From Flavobacteriia bacterium (lineage in GTDB: Bacteria > Bacteroidota > Bacteroidia > Flavobacteriales_D > Crocinitomicaceae), in contig CANHQP010000035.1 of assembly GCA_947462925.1 (NCBI GenBank), positions 1 through 37,504 of the forward strand: a DNA stretch of 37,504 nucleotides. The letters run 5' to 3'. The translations under genes and the position numbers were made by a program. This document shows positions 1 through 8,782 of this stretch, piece after piece. The notes beneath the pieces were generated by a model. That model was given only the letters and a program-made list of their open reading frames with translations, did no database searches and was not told the DNA's origin. Position 1 is the stretch's first letter. Each line of letters opens with the position of its first letter.

Positions 1-457
1 ATGCTGCTACAGAGTCAATCACAATTAAATCAATCGCTCCTGAACGGATCAAATTGTCAGCAATTTCTAATGCTTGCTCTCCATTGTCTGGTTGTGAAAT
101 CAACAATTCGTTGACATTTACACCCAATTTTTGTGCGTAAAATTGGTCGAAAGCGTGCTCAGCATCAATGAAAGCTGCAATTCCACCTGCTTTTTGACAT
201 TCGGCAATCGCGTGAATTGCCAAAGTTGTTTTTCCAGATGATTCTGGTCCGTATATTTCAATGATTCTTCCTTTTGGATAACCATTTACACCAAGCGCCA
301 AATCTAGGGTTACTGAACCTGAAGAAATCACTTCCATTTCTTCAATCGGTGCATCGCCTAATTTCATTACAGTTCCTTTACCGTAAGTTTTGTCCAACTT
401 CTCCATTGTAAGTTGAAGCGCTTTTAATTTGTCTGCATTTACTTCTTTAACTGCCAT
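1..457 (-). CDS. recA: RecA recombinase, N-terminal part (runs off the window)
   Basis: The reverse strand from an ATG at 457 encodes the first 152 residues of RecA; the rest lies beyond base 1. RecA is the cytoplasmic ATP-dependent strand-exchange protein of homologous recombination. Visible are the N-terminal helix, the Walker A motif GPESSGKT at about residues 70-77, the following helix with the DAEHAFD stretch, and the Walker B strand LIVIDSVAA at the very edge. The start follows an A-rich leader and gives the usual RecA N-terminus ([14 protein letters not shown]). It is preceded on the same strand by bcp, with a 141-bp gap that carries a possible -7 element and a dyad. The call is secure; only the C-terminal half is missing. 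Confidence 0.97.
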   Translation of the reverse strand, partial: MAVKEVNADKLKALQLTMEKLDKTYGKGTVMKLGDAPIEEMEVISSGSVTLDLALGVNGYPKGRIIEIYGPESSGKTTLAIHAIAECQKAGGIAAFIDAEHAFDQFYAQKLGVNVNELLISQPDNGEQALEIADNLIRSGAIDLIVIDSVAA

Positions 458-547
458 ATCGTTTATTTTTTATTTGTTATTTGACAAAGCTTGCTTTCGA
501 TTATCGTTTATCCTCTAGCACAAACATTGTCGGGTTTAATTATGATG

Positions 548-583
548 CAAAGTTGGGGGTGGTTATACGTAATCTATTTACGT
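548..583 (-). promoter_or_regulatory. Possible recA promoter with overlapping dyad operator
   Basis: On the minus strand CAACTTTG (plus 548-555) differs from the Bacteroidota -7 consensus TAnnTTTG at one base and lies about 91 bp before the recA start. Just upstream is a perfect dyad, ACGTAA-5 nt-TTACGT (plus 567-583), sitting where the -33 element would be. That suggests an operator. No TTG occurs at the expected distance, so the promoter itself is weakly supported. Confidence 0.35.
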
Positions 584-598
584 TCTTGAAAAAAAATA

Positions 599-1063
599 TT
601 ATTTATTGAAAATTTCTAAAATTTCACTTGCGTGATCTTTGGTTTTAGGTTTTGAAATGATGCCTTGAATCACATTGTTTTCATCCATCACAAAAGTGGT
701 GCGGTGAATTCCGTCATATTCCTTGCCCATGAATTTTTTTGGACCCCAAACTTGAAATGCTTCAATCACTTTTTTGTCTGTATCCGCAATCAAAGGAAAA
801 GGCAATTCAAATTTCGAAATGAATTTTTGGTGAGAAACTTCTGAATCCATGCTCACACCAATAATGGAAATTCCAGCTGCTGCCAATGCGTCGTAATTGT
901 CTCTCAAATTACATGCTTGCACTGTGCAACCTGGCGTGTTGTCTTTAGGATAAAAATAAACGGCATATTTCTTTCCTGCAAAATCTGCTGTTTGAATCGT
1001 TTTTCCTTGCTGATCTAAACCAGCAAAATTCGGTGCTTTGTCATTTACTTTTAATGTTGTCAT
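599..1063 (-). CDS. bcp: Thioredoxin-dependent thiol peroxidase (BCP/PrxQ peroxiredoxin)
   Basis: This 154-residue cytoplasmic peroxiredoxin reduces hydrogen peroxide and organic hydroperoxides using thioredoxin. The signature DNTPGCTVQACNLRD holds the peroxidatic Cys46 and the resolving Cys51 five residues later, the spacing typical of atypical two-Cys BCP/PrxQ enzymes. The thioredoxin-like fold is complete, through the conserved RTTFVMDENN strand to the end, and the length is normal for the family. A strong promoter (TTG, 19 bp, TACATTTG) lies 41 bp upstream of the ATG. The gene is upstream of recA on the same strand and could be partly co-transcribed with it. Confidence 0.95.
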   Translation of the reverse strand: MTTLKVNDKAPNFAGLDQQGKTIQTADFAGKKYAVYFYPKDNTPGCTVQACNLRDNYDALAAAGISIIGVSMDSEVSHQKFISKFELPFPLIADTDKKVIEAFQVWGPKKFMGKEYDGIHRTTFVMDENNVIQGIISKPKTKDHASEILEIFNK

Positions 1064-1103
1064 CTTGATAATATTTTAAACATTGTTTTGACGAAATTTT
1101 AAT

Positions 1104-1133
1104 CAAATGTATAAACTAATTTTTAATCCACAA
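1104..1133 (-). promoter_or_regulatory. bcp promoter, Bacteroidota type
   Basis: Reading the minus strand, TTG (plus 1131-1133) is followed by exactly 19 bp and then TACATTTG (plus 1104-1111). This is a full match to the Bacteroidota TTG-N19-TAnnTTTG promoter. Transcription should start near 1098, giving a leader of about 35 nt to the bcp ATG at 1063. Confidence 0.65.
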
Positions 1134-1176
1134 CACTTGCGCGGTATTTTTTGTTGAAATTTTAATCATTTTATAC

Positions 1177-1201
1177 TTTTTCCCTACGGGAAAGATTTTT
1201 T
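1177..1201 (+). terminator. Terminator-like hairpin in the asnS upstream region
   Basis: TTTTTCCC (1177-1184) pairs with GGGAAAGA (1188-1195) around a 3-nt loop TAC, with one G-U pair, and is followed by six T (1196-1201). It has the shape of a plus-strand intrinsic terminator. No plus-strand gene ends here, because bcp lies upstream in the opposite orientation. It may belong to an attenuated asnS leader or a small RNA, or be chance in an AT-rich spacer. Confidence 0.4.
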
Positions 1202-1285
1202 AAAATTCTGGCATATTTATTTCAAAAACCGCATTTTGTATTGCTAATCCTCCCCTTTTTCAAGTGATTCTTCAACTTATTTATT

Positions 1286-1293
1286 TATTTTTG
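1286..1293 (+). promoter_or_regulatory. Candidate asnS -7 element
   Basis: TATTTTTG matches TAnnTTTG and ends 20 bp before the asnS ATG, giving a very short leader. No TTG is present at about 19 bp upstream, so only half of the promoter is recognisable. Confidence 0.35.
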
Positions 1294-1313
1294 TAGCCTA
1301 TATTTCTATAAAA

Positions 1314-2765
1314 ATGAAGAGAGTAAAAATTGCAGAAGTTTTGAGTCAGGCTGAAGTCGGACAAGTGTTGGTTGTGAAAGGATGGGTTCGCGCATTCCGC
1401 AGTAATCGTTTTATTCAATTGAATGACGGTTCGACAATCAATAATTTGCAGGCGGTAGTTGATTTTGAAAAATACGACGAAGCAATTTTGAAAAAAATCA
1501 CAACGGGTGCAGCCATTGGTTTGACTGGCGAAATTGTGGCTTCTCAAGGTGCTGGACAATCGATTGAATTGCAAGTAACTGAAATCGAAATTATCGGTGA
1601 AGCGAATCCTGACGATATTCAAAAAACGGTGATGCAACCGAAAAAACACAGCTTGGAATTTTTGCGTGAGCAAGCGCATTTGCGTTTCAGAACAAACTTG
1701 TTTGGCGCGGTTTTCAGAGTGCGTCACTCGGTGTCATTTGCGATTCATCAATTCTTCAACAACAAAGGTTTTTACTATTTACATACGCCAATCATCACGG
1801 GTTCAGACGCTGAAGGTGCTGGCGAAATGTTTCATGTAACCAACTTAGATTTAGAAAATTTACCAAAAACAGAAGACGGAAAAGTTGATTTTTCTGAAGA
1901 TTTTTTCAGCAAATCTGTAAACTTGACGGTTTCTGGTCAATTGGAAGCGGAATTGGCTGCTTTGGCTTTGGGTCAAGTTTATACTTTCGGACCAACATTC
2001 CGCGCGGAAAACTCCAATACTTCTCGCCACTTGGCAGAGTTTTGGATGATCGAACCGGAAGTGGCGTTCAACGACATCCACGACAACATGGATTTGGCGG
2101 AGGAAATGCTGAAATACATTTGCAAATACGTGATGAAAAATTGCGCAGATGATTTAAAATTCTTGAACGAAAGAGAAATCACCGAGCAAGCTTCAAAACC
2201 TGCCAATGAGCGCAATGAATTGACTTTATTGGAGCGTCTTGAATTTGTTACAACCAACGATTTTAAACGCATTACTTATACGGAAGCGATTGAAGTATTG
2301 ATGAATTCAACGCCTTTCAAAAAGAAAAAATTCAAATACGACGTTACTTGGGGAACAGATTTGCAATCAGAGCACGAGCGCTATTTGGTTGAAAAAGAAT
2401 TCAAACGCCCTGTGATTATCACTGATTATCCTGCTTCTTTCAAGGCTTTCTATATGCGTGCAAACGAAGGTTGCGAAGCTGGAAAAGAAACGGTTGCCGC
2501 GATGGACATTTTGTTTCCAGGCATTGGAGAAATGGTGGGCGGTTCGCAACGTGAAGAACGGTTGGATGTATTGAAAAAGAAATGCGCTGATTTTGGAATT
2601 CACGAGGAAGATTTGTGGTGGTATTTAGAAACCCGCAAATTCGGAACGGTGCCTCACGCAGGTTTCGGTTTAGGATTTGAGCGCATGGTGATGTTCGTTA
2701 CCGGAATGAGCAACATCCGCGACGTAATTCCTTTCCCTAGAACACCAGGAAACGCGGAGTTTTAA
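1314..2765 (+). CDS. asnS: Asparaginyl-tRNA synthetase
   Basis: This 483-residue class IIb aminoacyl-tRNA synthetase charges tRNA-Asn with asparagine using ATP in the cytoplasm. Residues about 15-110 form the OB-fold anticodon-binding domain ([20 protein letters not shown]). The catalytic core follows. Motif 2 is seen as [21 protein letters not shown] and motif 3 near the C-terminus as [21 protein letters not shown]. The GSQREERLD segment is also typical of AsnRS rather than AspRS. Length is normal for the bacterial enzyme. The ATG follows an A-rich leader. The gene stands alone, ends in a hairpin terminator and converges on the barrel/TPR operon. Several smaller antisense frames inside it are shadows. 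Confidence 0.97.
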   Translation: MKRVKIAEVLSQAEVGQVLVVKGWVRAFRSNRFIQLNDGSTINNLQAVVDFEKYDEAILKKITTGAAIGLTGEIVASQGAGQSIELQVTEIEIIGEANPDDIQKTVMQPKKHSLEFLREQAHLRFRTNLFGAVFRVRHSVSFAIHQFFNNKGFYYLHTPIITGSDAEGAGEMFHVTNLDLENLPKTEDGKVDFSEDFFSKSVNLTVSGQLEAELAALALGQVYTFGPTFRAENSNTSRHLAEFWMIEPEVAFNDIHDNMDLAEEMLKYICKYVMKNCADDLKFLNEREITEQASKPANERNELTLLERLEFVTTNDFKRITYTEAIEVLMNSTPFKKKKFKYDVTWGTDLQSEHERYLVEKEFKRPVIITDYPASFKAFYMRANEGCEAGKETVAAMDILFPGIGEMVGGSQREERLDVLKKKCADFGIHEEDLWWYLETRKFGTVPHAGFGLGFERMVMFVTGMSNIRDVIPFPRTPGNAEF

Positions 2766-2784
2766 ACGCAATTGATATAAAATT

Positions 2785-2822
2785 AAAAAGCTTGCAGAAA
2801 TTGGATTTTTGCAAGCTTTTTT
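2785..2822. terminator. Bidirectional terminator between asnS and the barrel gene
   Basis: AAAAGCTTGCA (2786-2796) and TGCAAGCTTTT (2810-2820) form a perfect stem around a 13-nt loop, with T residues after it on the plus strand and an A-rich 5' flank that gives T residues on the minus strand. It lies between two convergent genes and can serve both. Confidence 0.8.
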
Positions 2823-2841
2823 ATGTCGTTAACTTTAAATG

Positions 2842-4557
2842 CTAAAACCTAAACGTCACACCACCCATCACTTGGAAACCTTGCACTTGGTAGTTGTGCC
2901 AACGTTGGTATCTTTGTGCGGCTAAATTGTTGAATTGTAGAAATGCTGAAATGCGTTTGTTGTAACGGTATTCTACGCCCAAATTTACGTCTGCGATGAA
3001 TCCCAACTTTTGGGCAAATTGTCCGTCTTCTAAAGTCACATTGGTGCCTTTCTCGTACACCAAGGCTTTTCTTCCGCCTTCGTAATTCATGTCCAAATTG
3101 ATGAGAAATTTGTCGAACAAATTGTAGCTTCCGCGAGCAATCAATTGAAATTGAGGTAAATTCCAGGCAAATGCGTTGTTTTTGGCGTTGTATGAAAAGA
3201 ACTTCGCAACTCCGTCAATTTTCAATTTTTCAGACATTTGGTAAGAAATCGATCCTTCAATGGTGGCGATGTTCATCGTATCATAAATCACCCTGAATTG
3301 ATTTCTTCCTTTGGCGTAAACCGTATCAGTCACAAACAAAGCTTTGTTTTTGTGGTTTGAGAAGCTTGCACTGGCGTTGAAAGCAATTCTTTTGGTCAAC
3401 GTTCCTTTGAAACCTACGAAGGCGTTTAGCGTGTTGCTTTCGTTTTGCAATTGCACATTGGAAAGAATGAATTCGTTTTCCAAACTCAAACTTTTGAAAG
3501 TGTTTTGCTTCAATCCGCCCTTGATTCCTGCGTAAGGAATTAAAATGTCGTCAAACATGGAATACTTGACTTCCGCCACCGGATAAATGTAAAACTTCGC
3601 TTTTTCTTGTGCGTCAATCGTGATGTCGATGCCAATTTGCGCTTTCAATTTATTGTTCATCGCATACGTTGTGATGCTTGGTTTCAAATTCACAATCGTG
3701 TTGTTTTTGATGATTCCTGTGTCCAAAGAATTTAGACCTGCGTCTTTTTCGCCGTATTTGTAGCCGTTGTAACGAATGTTTAAGTCTGCTGCAAAAACTT
3801 CCTTGCCCATTTGGTACCAAAATGAACTCGTTGCTGCAAAATAATTTTCTCGTCCTCTCCAATTCGCCAAACTGTCGATTTTGGATTTTTTGTCTTGAAA
3901 ATTGAAATAAGCCAAGCCAACTTTGTAGTTCAAATTAGCGCTGTCTTTTTTGTGTGAAGCGAAAGAAAATTGTGCGCCAATTTCATTGAAACGGTTTTGA
4001 ATACTGTCGCGGTCTGCTTTTTCATTCTTGAAACCATATTGGTGCAAACCTCTGTTGTTGTTGATAAATTCGCCTCGCGCAGTGTAATTTTTTTCGTTGA
4101 TTCCACCAAAAATATTCAAACTGGTGCGGTCGAATTGCGCTGGTGCGTAGCCTTTGATGTTGCCAAATGAACTCAAATGTTTCAAATGTCCGCCGTAAAC
4201 ATATTTGCGTGAGCGCGCATTGTTGTAATAAATTTCTCCCAAAGGCATGAAAGTAGATCCAATTCCCACTTTGACGTAAGAACTATACAATTGTGGCAAT
4301 TTATCAACCAACTTCACCGTGGCTGGCTCGATGGTATCCAAAATGATTTTGGTTTCATATTTCAACGAAAGCAACGGATATTCTACTTCCGATTGCGGAA
4401 TCACGGTATCGATAATTTTAGGCGACTCCACAATTCTATATGCTTCTGGAATCGTTCTATTGGCTTTTACCAAAACGCTTTCTTCGTCTTGCTTGATTTG
4501 AGCAAAACTGGTCAAACCAGTGACACTAAATGCGAGTAAAATGAAATATTTGAACAT
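2842..4557 (-). CDS. Outer-membrane beta-barrel protein, TonB-receptor-like barrel without plug
   Basis: A 571-residue protein with an N-terminal signal peptide (MFKYFILLAFSVTGLTSFAQ). It has a short periplasmic stretch, then many alternating-hydrophobic strands. The C-terminus (ISAFLQFNNLAAQRYQRW, ending GGVTFRF with a terminal Phe) is the style of TonB-dependent receptor barrels. I see no TonB box and no plug domain, and the protein is shorter than true TonB-dependent receptors. It probably inserts in the outer membrane via BAM and acts as a channel or as a partner of the periplasmic TPR protein. The TPR gene lies immediately upstream (stop and ATG are 2 nt apart), so the two are one transcription unit. 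The substrate is unknown. Confidence 0.75.
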   Translation of the reverse strand: MFKYFILLAFSVTGLTSFAQIKQDEESVLVKANRTIPEAYRIVESPKIIDTVIPQSEVEYPLLSLKYETKIILDTIEPATVKLVDKLPQLYSSYVKVGIGSTFMPLGEIYYNNARSRKYVYGGHLKHLSSFGNIKGYAPAQFDRTSLNIFGGINEKNYTARGEFINNNRGLHQYGFKNEKADRDSIQNRFNEIGAQFSFASHKKDSANLNYKVGLAYFNFQDKKSKIDSLANWRGRENYFAATSSFWYQMGKEVFAADLNIRYNGYKYGEKDAGLNSLDTGIIKNNTIVNLKPSITTYAMNNKLKAQIGIDITIDAQEKAKFYIYPVAEVKYSMFDDILIPYAGIKGGLKQNTFKSLSLENEFILSNVQLQNESNTLNAFVGFKGTLTKRIAFNASASFSNHKNKALFVTDTVYAKGRNQFRVIYDTMNIATIEGSISYQMSEKLKIDGVAKFFSYNAKNNAFAWNLPQFQLIARGSYNLFDKFLINLDMNYEGGRKALVYEKGTNVTLEDGQFAQKLGFIADVNLGVEYRYNKRISAFLQFNNLAAQRYQRWHNYQVQGFQVMGGVTFRF

Positions 4558-4559
4558 GA

Positions 4560-7500
4560 TTAATTGTCTTTTTCGTTAATTTCGATTTCTGTCGATTTCT
4601 TTTCTTCCACCACTTTTGGCGTTGTTTTCAATTGCATCAATTCGTCCCAAAGTTGGTTCGCTTCTAGCAAAATGCCATCGTCTTGAATGGTGTAATTATC
4701 GATTACCGATTGCAAAGTGTGTTCGGCTTGAAACAAATCTTGTTTGGCAATCAACACTTTGGATTGTAAAATCAAAGCTTTGGCAATCCAGAAATCATAC
4801 GACGGTTTCATTTTCAGCAAGGCTCGAATTTCAGTTTCTGCTTTCACATGTTCTTTTTGCTTGTAGTACATTTCAGCCAAATAAAACTTCGATTCTGGCG
4901 CCATCACGGTCGTGGTGTTTTTGACAACCCATTCCAACGATGGCTTCGCTTCGGTGTAATTTTCTAACTGATAGAAGGAAATTCCTTTCACATACTCCGC
5001 TTCCAATTTAATCGTGGAAGCTGTCAAAGTATTCGCAAGTACTTTTTTGGAATATTCTGAAGCACTCAACCAATTTTCGAGGAAGAAATTACAACGCATC
5101 AAACCAATTTGCGTATTGTGCAAAGTGCTTGGTCGGGAAGTTACTTTTTCCAATTTGGCGTAATAGAACATCGCTGTTTCGTAATCGCCGCTGTTGTACA
5201 AGTTTTTCGAAACACGAATCGCTGCTAGTTCTGTAAATTCAGTGTTCGGTTTTTCCAACAAAGCGCGGTACATTTCCAATGCTTTGACTTCGTTTCCTGT
5301 TCTGAAATAAGCGTTTGCCAAATAAGCTTGAATTTCAACTTCGTATTTTCCACCTGGATATTTTGACAAATACTTCTCCAAATCTGGAATTGCTTCGGTA
5401 AAAGAACTGTCTTCGTATGGTTCAAAAGCAGCACTGTAATAACTGTCTTCCAAATCATCCACGACCTCATCGGAGCAATTATACACTTTCAATTCTTCGA
5501 TTCTATCCAATTGTTTTTGCGTTTTGTAAATGTCGCTCAAACCTTTCACACCATCGATGCAAGTTTCGCGGTCGGTGCCATATTCAGCCAAGATTTTCTT
5601 GTATAAATCTTCCGATTTGGCGTATTCTTTTTTCTTGAAATAAATGTCTGCAATGTTGATTTTCGCTTCGCGCACCAAAATATACGTTGGATAATCTGTC
5701 ACCAATTGTTGGAAATAAGGCAATGCTTTCTCATCTTGCTCTTTCGCTCTAAAACTCATTCCAATTTCATAAATCGAAGCCATGATGTACTGCGAACGCG
5801 GATAATTGTTGACGATGTCTTGCAAGTTTTTGATTTTATCGTCTAGCCCTTTTTCAGTTAGACCGTAAGTCAACGACATGAAATACAAGGCTTGATCTTC
5901 ATTTCCGGCTTTCAATTCATAGACTTCTTTGTAGTTTTTGATCGCCAATTCGTTTTTCTTGGTGATGTAGTAATAATCCGCCAAACGCATGTAAGCGTCC
6001 GCTTTCTTGGATTTATTTTTCAAATTTCCTTGTGAAAGGTAGTTTTTGAAAGCGTCTTCCAATTGTGGGTTTTGCAAAGTTTTGTCCTTTTTAGCAGTAT
6101 TCAAATAAGCGTAACCCAAATTGTAGTAAGCATCCGCGCGCAAACTCGAGGAAACGTTTCCAGGAAGAGAAAGGAAAGATTTGTAACCTTGAATCGCTTT
6201 TGCGTCGTTTTTCATTTGGTAGTATGCGTCCGCAATCCAGAATTTTGCTTTGGCAGCAATTTCCGCATCGATTGGATATTTGTCAACCAATTCAAAGGCA
6301 TCAATCGCTTTCACGTAAGATGCTTTCTGAAACAATTCCACGCCGTGATTGAACGCTACAATTTGATAAGCTGTTTTCAAACGAATGTCTTTGGTCGCCA
6401 ATTTATCCAATGATTTCAGCGCCGCTTCGTAATTGTTGGTTGAAGTATAAACATTTACCAAATATTGATACACTTCATTTTTTCGGTCTGAATTTGGATA
6501 TTTTTTGAGATACAAGCCCAAAGCTTCTACTGCTTCGTCATATGGATTGACATCTAATTTGTACGACAAAATCGCATAATTGTACAAAGCATCTTCTTGG
6601 ATTTTCGCATCCACATCCATCACCGCAGCTTCTTCAAAAGCCGTGCGAGCGTATGCGTTGTTTCCTTTCTTGAGATAACATTCGCCGATGTGGTAAAATG
6701 CAATTTGTCCTAAAGTATCTTTCACTCTCGAAACGCGATCAAACAATTGAATTGCCTTGTCAAAATTGGAACTGCGATAATAGGCATAACCCAATTCATA
6801 ATCTTCGTCGCGGGTTGTATTTGATTTGGAGTTGTATTTTTCCAAGTACAAAACTGCTTCATCGTATTTTCCAACGCGGTAAAAAGCGTCACCAATCAAA
6901 TGATTCATGCTGCTCATGCTGGTAGATTTCACACTGTCAACCAACGCTGGTGCAAATTTGGCAACATCGGCATATCGACCTTGCAGGTAATAAATTTGCG
7001 TGATGTAATAAGGAACGACTTCTCTAAAACGTTTATCGCCCAACAATTTTTCAAAACCTTCCAAGGCTGTTTGATAAGATTTTTCGTTGTAAGCGATGTG
7101 CGAATAATAATACAAAGAAGGAGCGCCATACTGGGAAGTGCTGTTTCTCACCTCATAAAATGCAGTGCGGGCAGCGGGAAAATTGTTTTCTTGGAAATTC
7201 GCATAACCCAATTTGAAATAAAATTCGTCTTTGTCGTCGGCCTCCAAGTCTAAGGCATGTAATTTCTCAAACCAAGCAATCGCTTCCTTGAAGTCTTTTT
7301 TCTGGTAATAATACCGTCCTAATTTGTAGTAAATTTTGGTGCGGTAGATGCTTTCTGGAAAATTTTTATTGAAATCTTCGAGCAATTTCACGCCGTCGTT
7401 GTTAAACAATTCCAAGGCTGAAACTCCCTCATAATAAAGTGCTTTCAGGTAAAAAGGATCGTTTTTTTGCGCAAATTGATCAATAAATCCACGAAACTCT

Positions 7501-7643
7501 TTTCTTGCTGCGCTGTATTGTTCTTTTTCGAATAATTCTTCTCCACGGAAAAAAGCAGCGTATTCACTGTTGTATTTTTCAGAAGTTTGTGCGCCCAAAT
7601 GTAGGGTAGCCAACATCGATAATATGACCAAGAAACGGTTCAT
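4560..7643 (-). CDS. Large periplasmic tetratricopeptide-repeat protein
   Basis: A 1027-residue protein with a signal peptide (MNRFLVILSMLATLHLGAQ) and almost continuous TPR-type helical hairpins from about residue 25 to the end. Repeated patterns such as YYKLGRYYYQKKDFKEAIAW, AYYRSSNFDKAIQLFDRV and AYFRTGNEVKALEMYRALL mark the repeats. The very C-terminus is charged (KKSTEIEINEKDN). No transmembrane segment follows the signal, so a periplasmic or membrane-associated scaffold is expected. TPR solenoids bind other proteins or peptides. The adjacent outer-membrane barrel gene, 2 nt downstream in the same operon, is the obvious candidate partner. The molecular task is not identifiable from sequence alone. 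Confidence 0.85.
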   Translation of the reverse strand: MNRFLVILSMLATLHLGAQTSEKYNSEYAAFFRGEELFEKEQYSAARKEFRGFIDQFAQKNDPFYLKALYYEGVSALELFNNDGVKLLEDFNKNFPESIYRTKIYYKLGRYYYQKKDFKEAIAWFEKLHALDLEADDKDEFYFKLGYANFQENNFPAARTAFYEVRNSTSQYGAPSLYYYSHIAYNEKSYQTALEGFEKLLGDKRFREVVPYYITQIYYLQGRYADVAKFAPALVDSVKSTSMSSMNHLIGDAFYRVGKYDEAVLYLEKYNSKSNTTRDEDYELGYAYYRSSNFDKAIQLFDRVSRVKDTLGQIAFYHIGECYLKKGNNAYARTAFEEAAVMDVDAKIQEDALYNYAILSYKLDVNPYDEAVEALGLYLKKYPNSDRKNEVYQYLVNVYTSTNNYEAALKSLDKLATKDIRLKTAYQIVAFNHGVELFQKASYVKAIDAFELVDKYPIDAEIAAKAKFWIADAYYQMKNDAKAIQGYKSFLSLPGNVSSSLRADAYYNLGYAYLNTAKKDKTLQNPQLEDAFKNYLSQGNLKNKSKKADAYMRLADYYYITKKNELAIKNYKEVYELKAGNEDQALYFMSLTYGLTEKGLDDKIKNLQDIVNNYPRSQYIMASIYEIGMSFRAKEQDEKALPYFQQLVTDYPTYILVREAKINIADIYFKKKEYAKSEDLYKKILAEYGTDRETCIDGVKGLSDIYKTQKQLDRIEELKVYNCSDEVVDDLEDSYYSAAFEPYEDSSFTEAIPDLEKYLSKYPGGKYEVEIQAYLANAYFRTGNEVKALEMYRALLEKPNTEFTELAAIRVSKNLYNSGDYETAMFYYAKLEKVTSRPSTLHNTQIGLMRCNFFLENWLSASEYSKKVLANTLTASTIKLEAEYVKGISFYQLENYTEAKPSLEWVVKNTTTVMAPESKFYLAEMYYKQKEHVKAETEIRALLKMKPSYDFWIAKALILQSKVLIAKQDLFQAEHTLQSVIDNYTIQDDGILLEANQLWDELMQLKTTPKVVEEKKSTEIEINEKDN

Positions 7644-7802
7644 AAAGTTCTATATTTTTTAAAAAGGATAAAATTAAACGACTTGAGGCTGTGTTTTGGA
7701 GAGCATGCCTAAAAGTTTTAAACGCGGCTGTGTTCAAATTATTTTCAATTTCTGCCGTGCGATGGGGAATAAATCTGCAACTTTACACTAAATCTTTCAC
7801 CC

Positions 7803-8516
7803 GTGGGACAAGTAATTCGATTAAAAGACGCCAAAATCTATCAACAAAAAGAGTTGGTCTTGAACAACATCAATTTTGAGTTGCAAGACAACGAAATCAT
7901 TTACTTGATTGGTAAAACAGGAAGCGGAAAAAGTAGTTTGCTTAAAACTTTGTTTGGCGAATTGCCACTCACGGACGGAAAAGGTGATGTTGCAGGTTTT
8001 GATTTACTGACGCTCAAACGCAAAGACATTCCGATGTTGCGCCGAAAAATTGGGATTATTTTCCAAGATTTTCAGTTGTTGATGGACCGTTCGGTAATCA
8101 AAAATTTGTATTTCGTGATGCAATCCACTGGTTGGAAAGACAAGCAACAAATGGAACAACGTGCGACAGGCGTTTTGAAAATGGTTGGCATTGAGAGCAA
8201 AGCACATTTGATGCCGCACACTTTATCTGGCGGAGAACAACAACGTGTAGCGATTGCCCGCGCGTTGGTCAACAAACCAGAATTGATTTTGGCCGACGAA
8301 CCAACAGGAAATTTGGATCCAGAAACTTCGGAAGAAATCATGCGCTTATTGATTACTGTGGCGAAGGAAGAAAAATCTTCTGTCATCATGGCGACGCACG
8401 ATATGTCGATGGTCGAAAAATTTCCAGGACGTGTTTTCAGGGTTGAAAACGGCGGAATGAAAGAAGTGGATAATTTGAATCGTTTTGATCCGTTTAAGAC
8501 GCTTTTTAACGAGTAA
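7803..8516 (+). CDS. ftsE: Cell-division ABC transporter ATPase FtsE
   Basis: This 237-residue ABC ATPase drives FtsX at the division site and controls EnvC-type activators of peptidoglycan hydrolases. Walker A is GKTGSGKSS (about residues 37-45), the Q-loop is IIFQDFQLL, the signature is LSGGEQQRVAIARAL, Walker B is LILADEPT and the switch His is in MATHD. The length fits FtsE. The start codon is GTG at 7803; no in-frame ATG gives the normal N-terminus, and the GTG yields the expected MGQVIRLKDA. No ftsX is adjacent. An EnvC-like gene occurs at 26220 in this window. FtsE versus a generic LolD-type ATPase rests on overall resemblance, so the name is likely rather than certain. Confidence 0.85.
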   Translation: MGQVIRLKDAKIYQQKELVLNNINFELQDNEIIYLIGKTGSGKSSLLKTLFGELPLTDGKGDVAGFDLLTLKRKDIPMLRRKIGIIFQDFQLLMDRSVIKNLYFVMQSTGWKDKQQMEQRATGVLKMVGIESKAHLMPHTLSGGEQQRVAIARALVNKPELILADEPTGNLDPETSEEIMRLLITVAKEEKSSVIMATHDMSMVEKFPGRVFRVENGGMKEVDNLNRFDPFKTLFNE

Positions 8517-8522
8517 TCTTTC

Positions 8523-8640
8523 GTTCTTTTTTCTTGATAAAAAAGAACCAAAAAATCAAGGCTGAGTCATCAAGTTAAAGCGCAAATTTTCGTACGAAAT
8601 CAAATTCTCTCATCAAGCGCTTTATTTTAAAAGCTTCTGA
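8523..8640. repeat. Structured intergenic element with nested inverted repeats
   Basis: Seven bases after ftsE, GTTCTTTTTT (8523-8532) pairs perfectly with AAAAAAGAAC (8539-8548). The whole 6-nt loop CTTGAT is complementary to ATCAAG at 8555-8560, so the RNA could form an H-type pseudoknot. Further on, TAAAGCGC (8576-8583) pairs with GCGCTTTA (8617-8624), enclosing the palindrome TTTCGTACGAAA (8588-8599). From memory, similar segments recur between genes in Bacteroidota, so this may be a dispersed repeat. The first hairpin may also act as the ftsE terminator. The rest of the gap to 8782 shows no gene. Confidence 0.6.
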
Positions 8641-8782
8641 AAACGTGATTTTGTCGGTGATCTACTCCGCTGACACTGCGTAGCTTCCTCCAAAAGTCTA
8701 CTTTTTCAGTGCACCTTTAAAAACCTTTCTTCCAAGGCCGAAGAATATATAAACAAATCTAATCCGCGTTTTTTAAAATCAA

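Noticed and set aside
1281..1727. 148-residue minus-strand frame over the start of asnS
   Set aside because: Antisense shadow of a secure essential gene, with no family resemblance.
6063..7253. Plus-strand frames of over 110 residues inside the TPR gene
   Set aside because: Shadows of the 1027-residue gene; no signal, motif or family resemblance.
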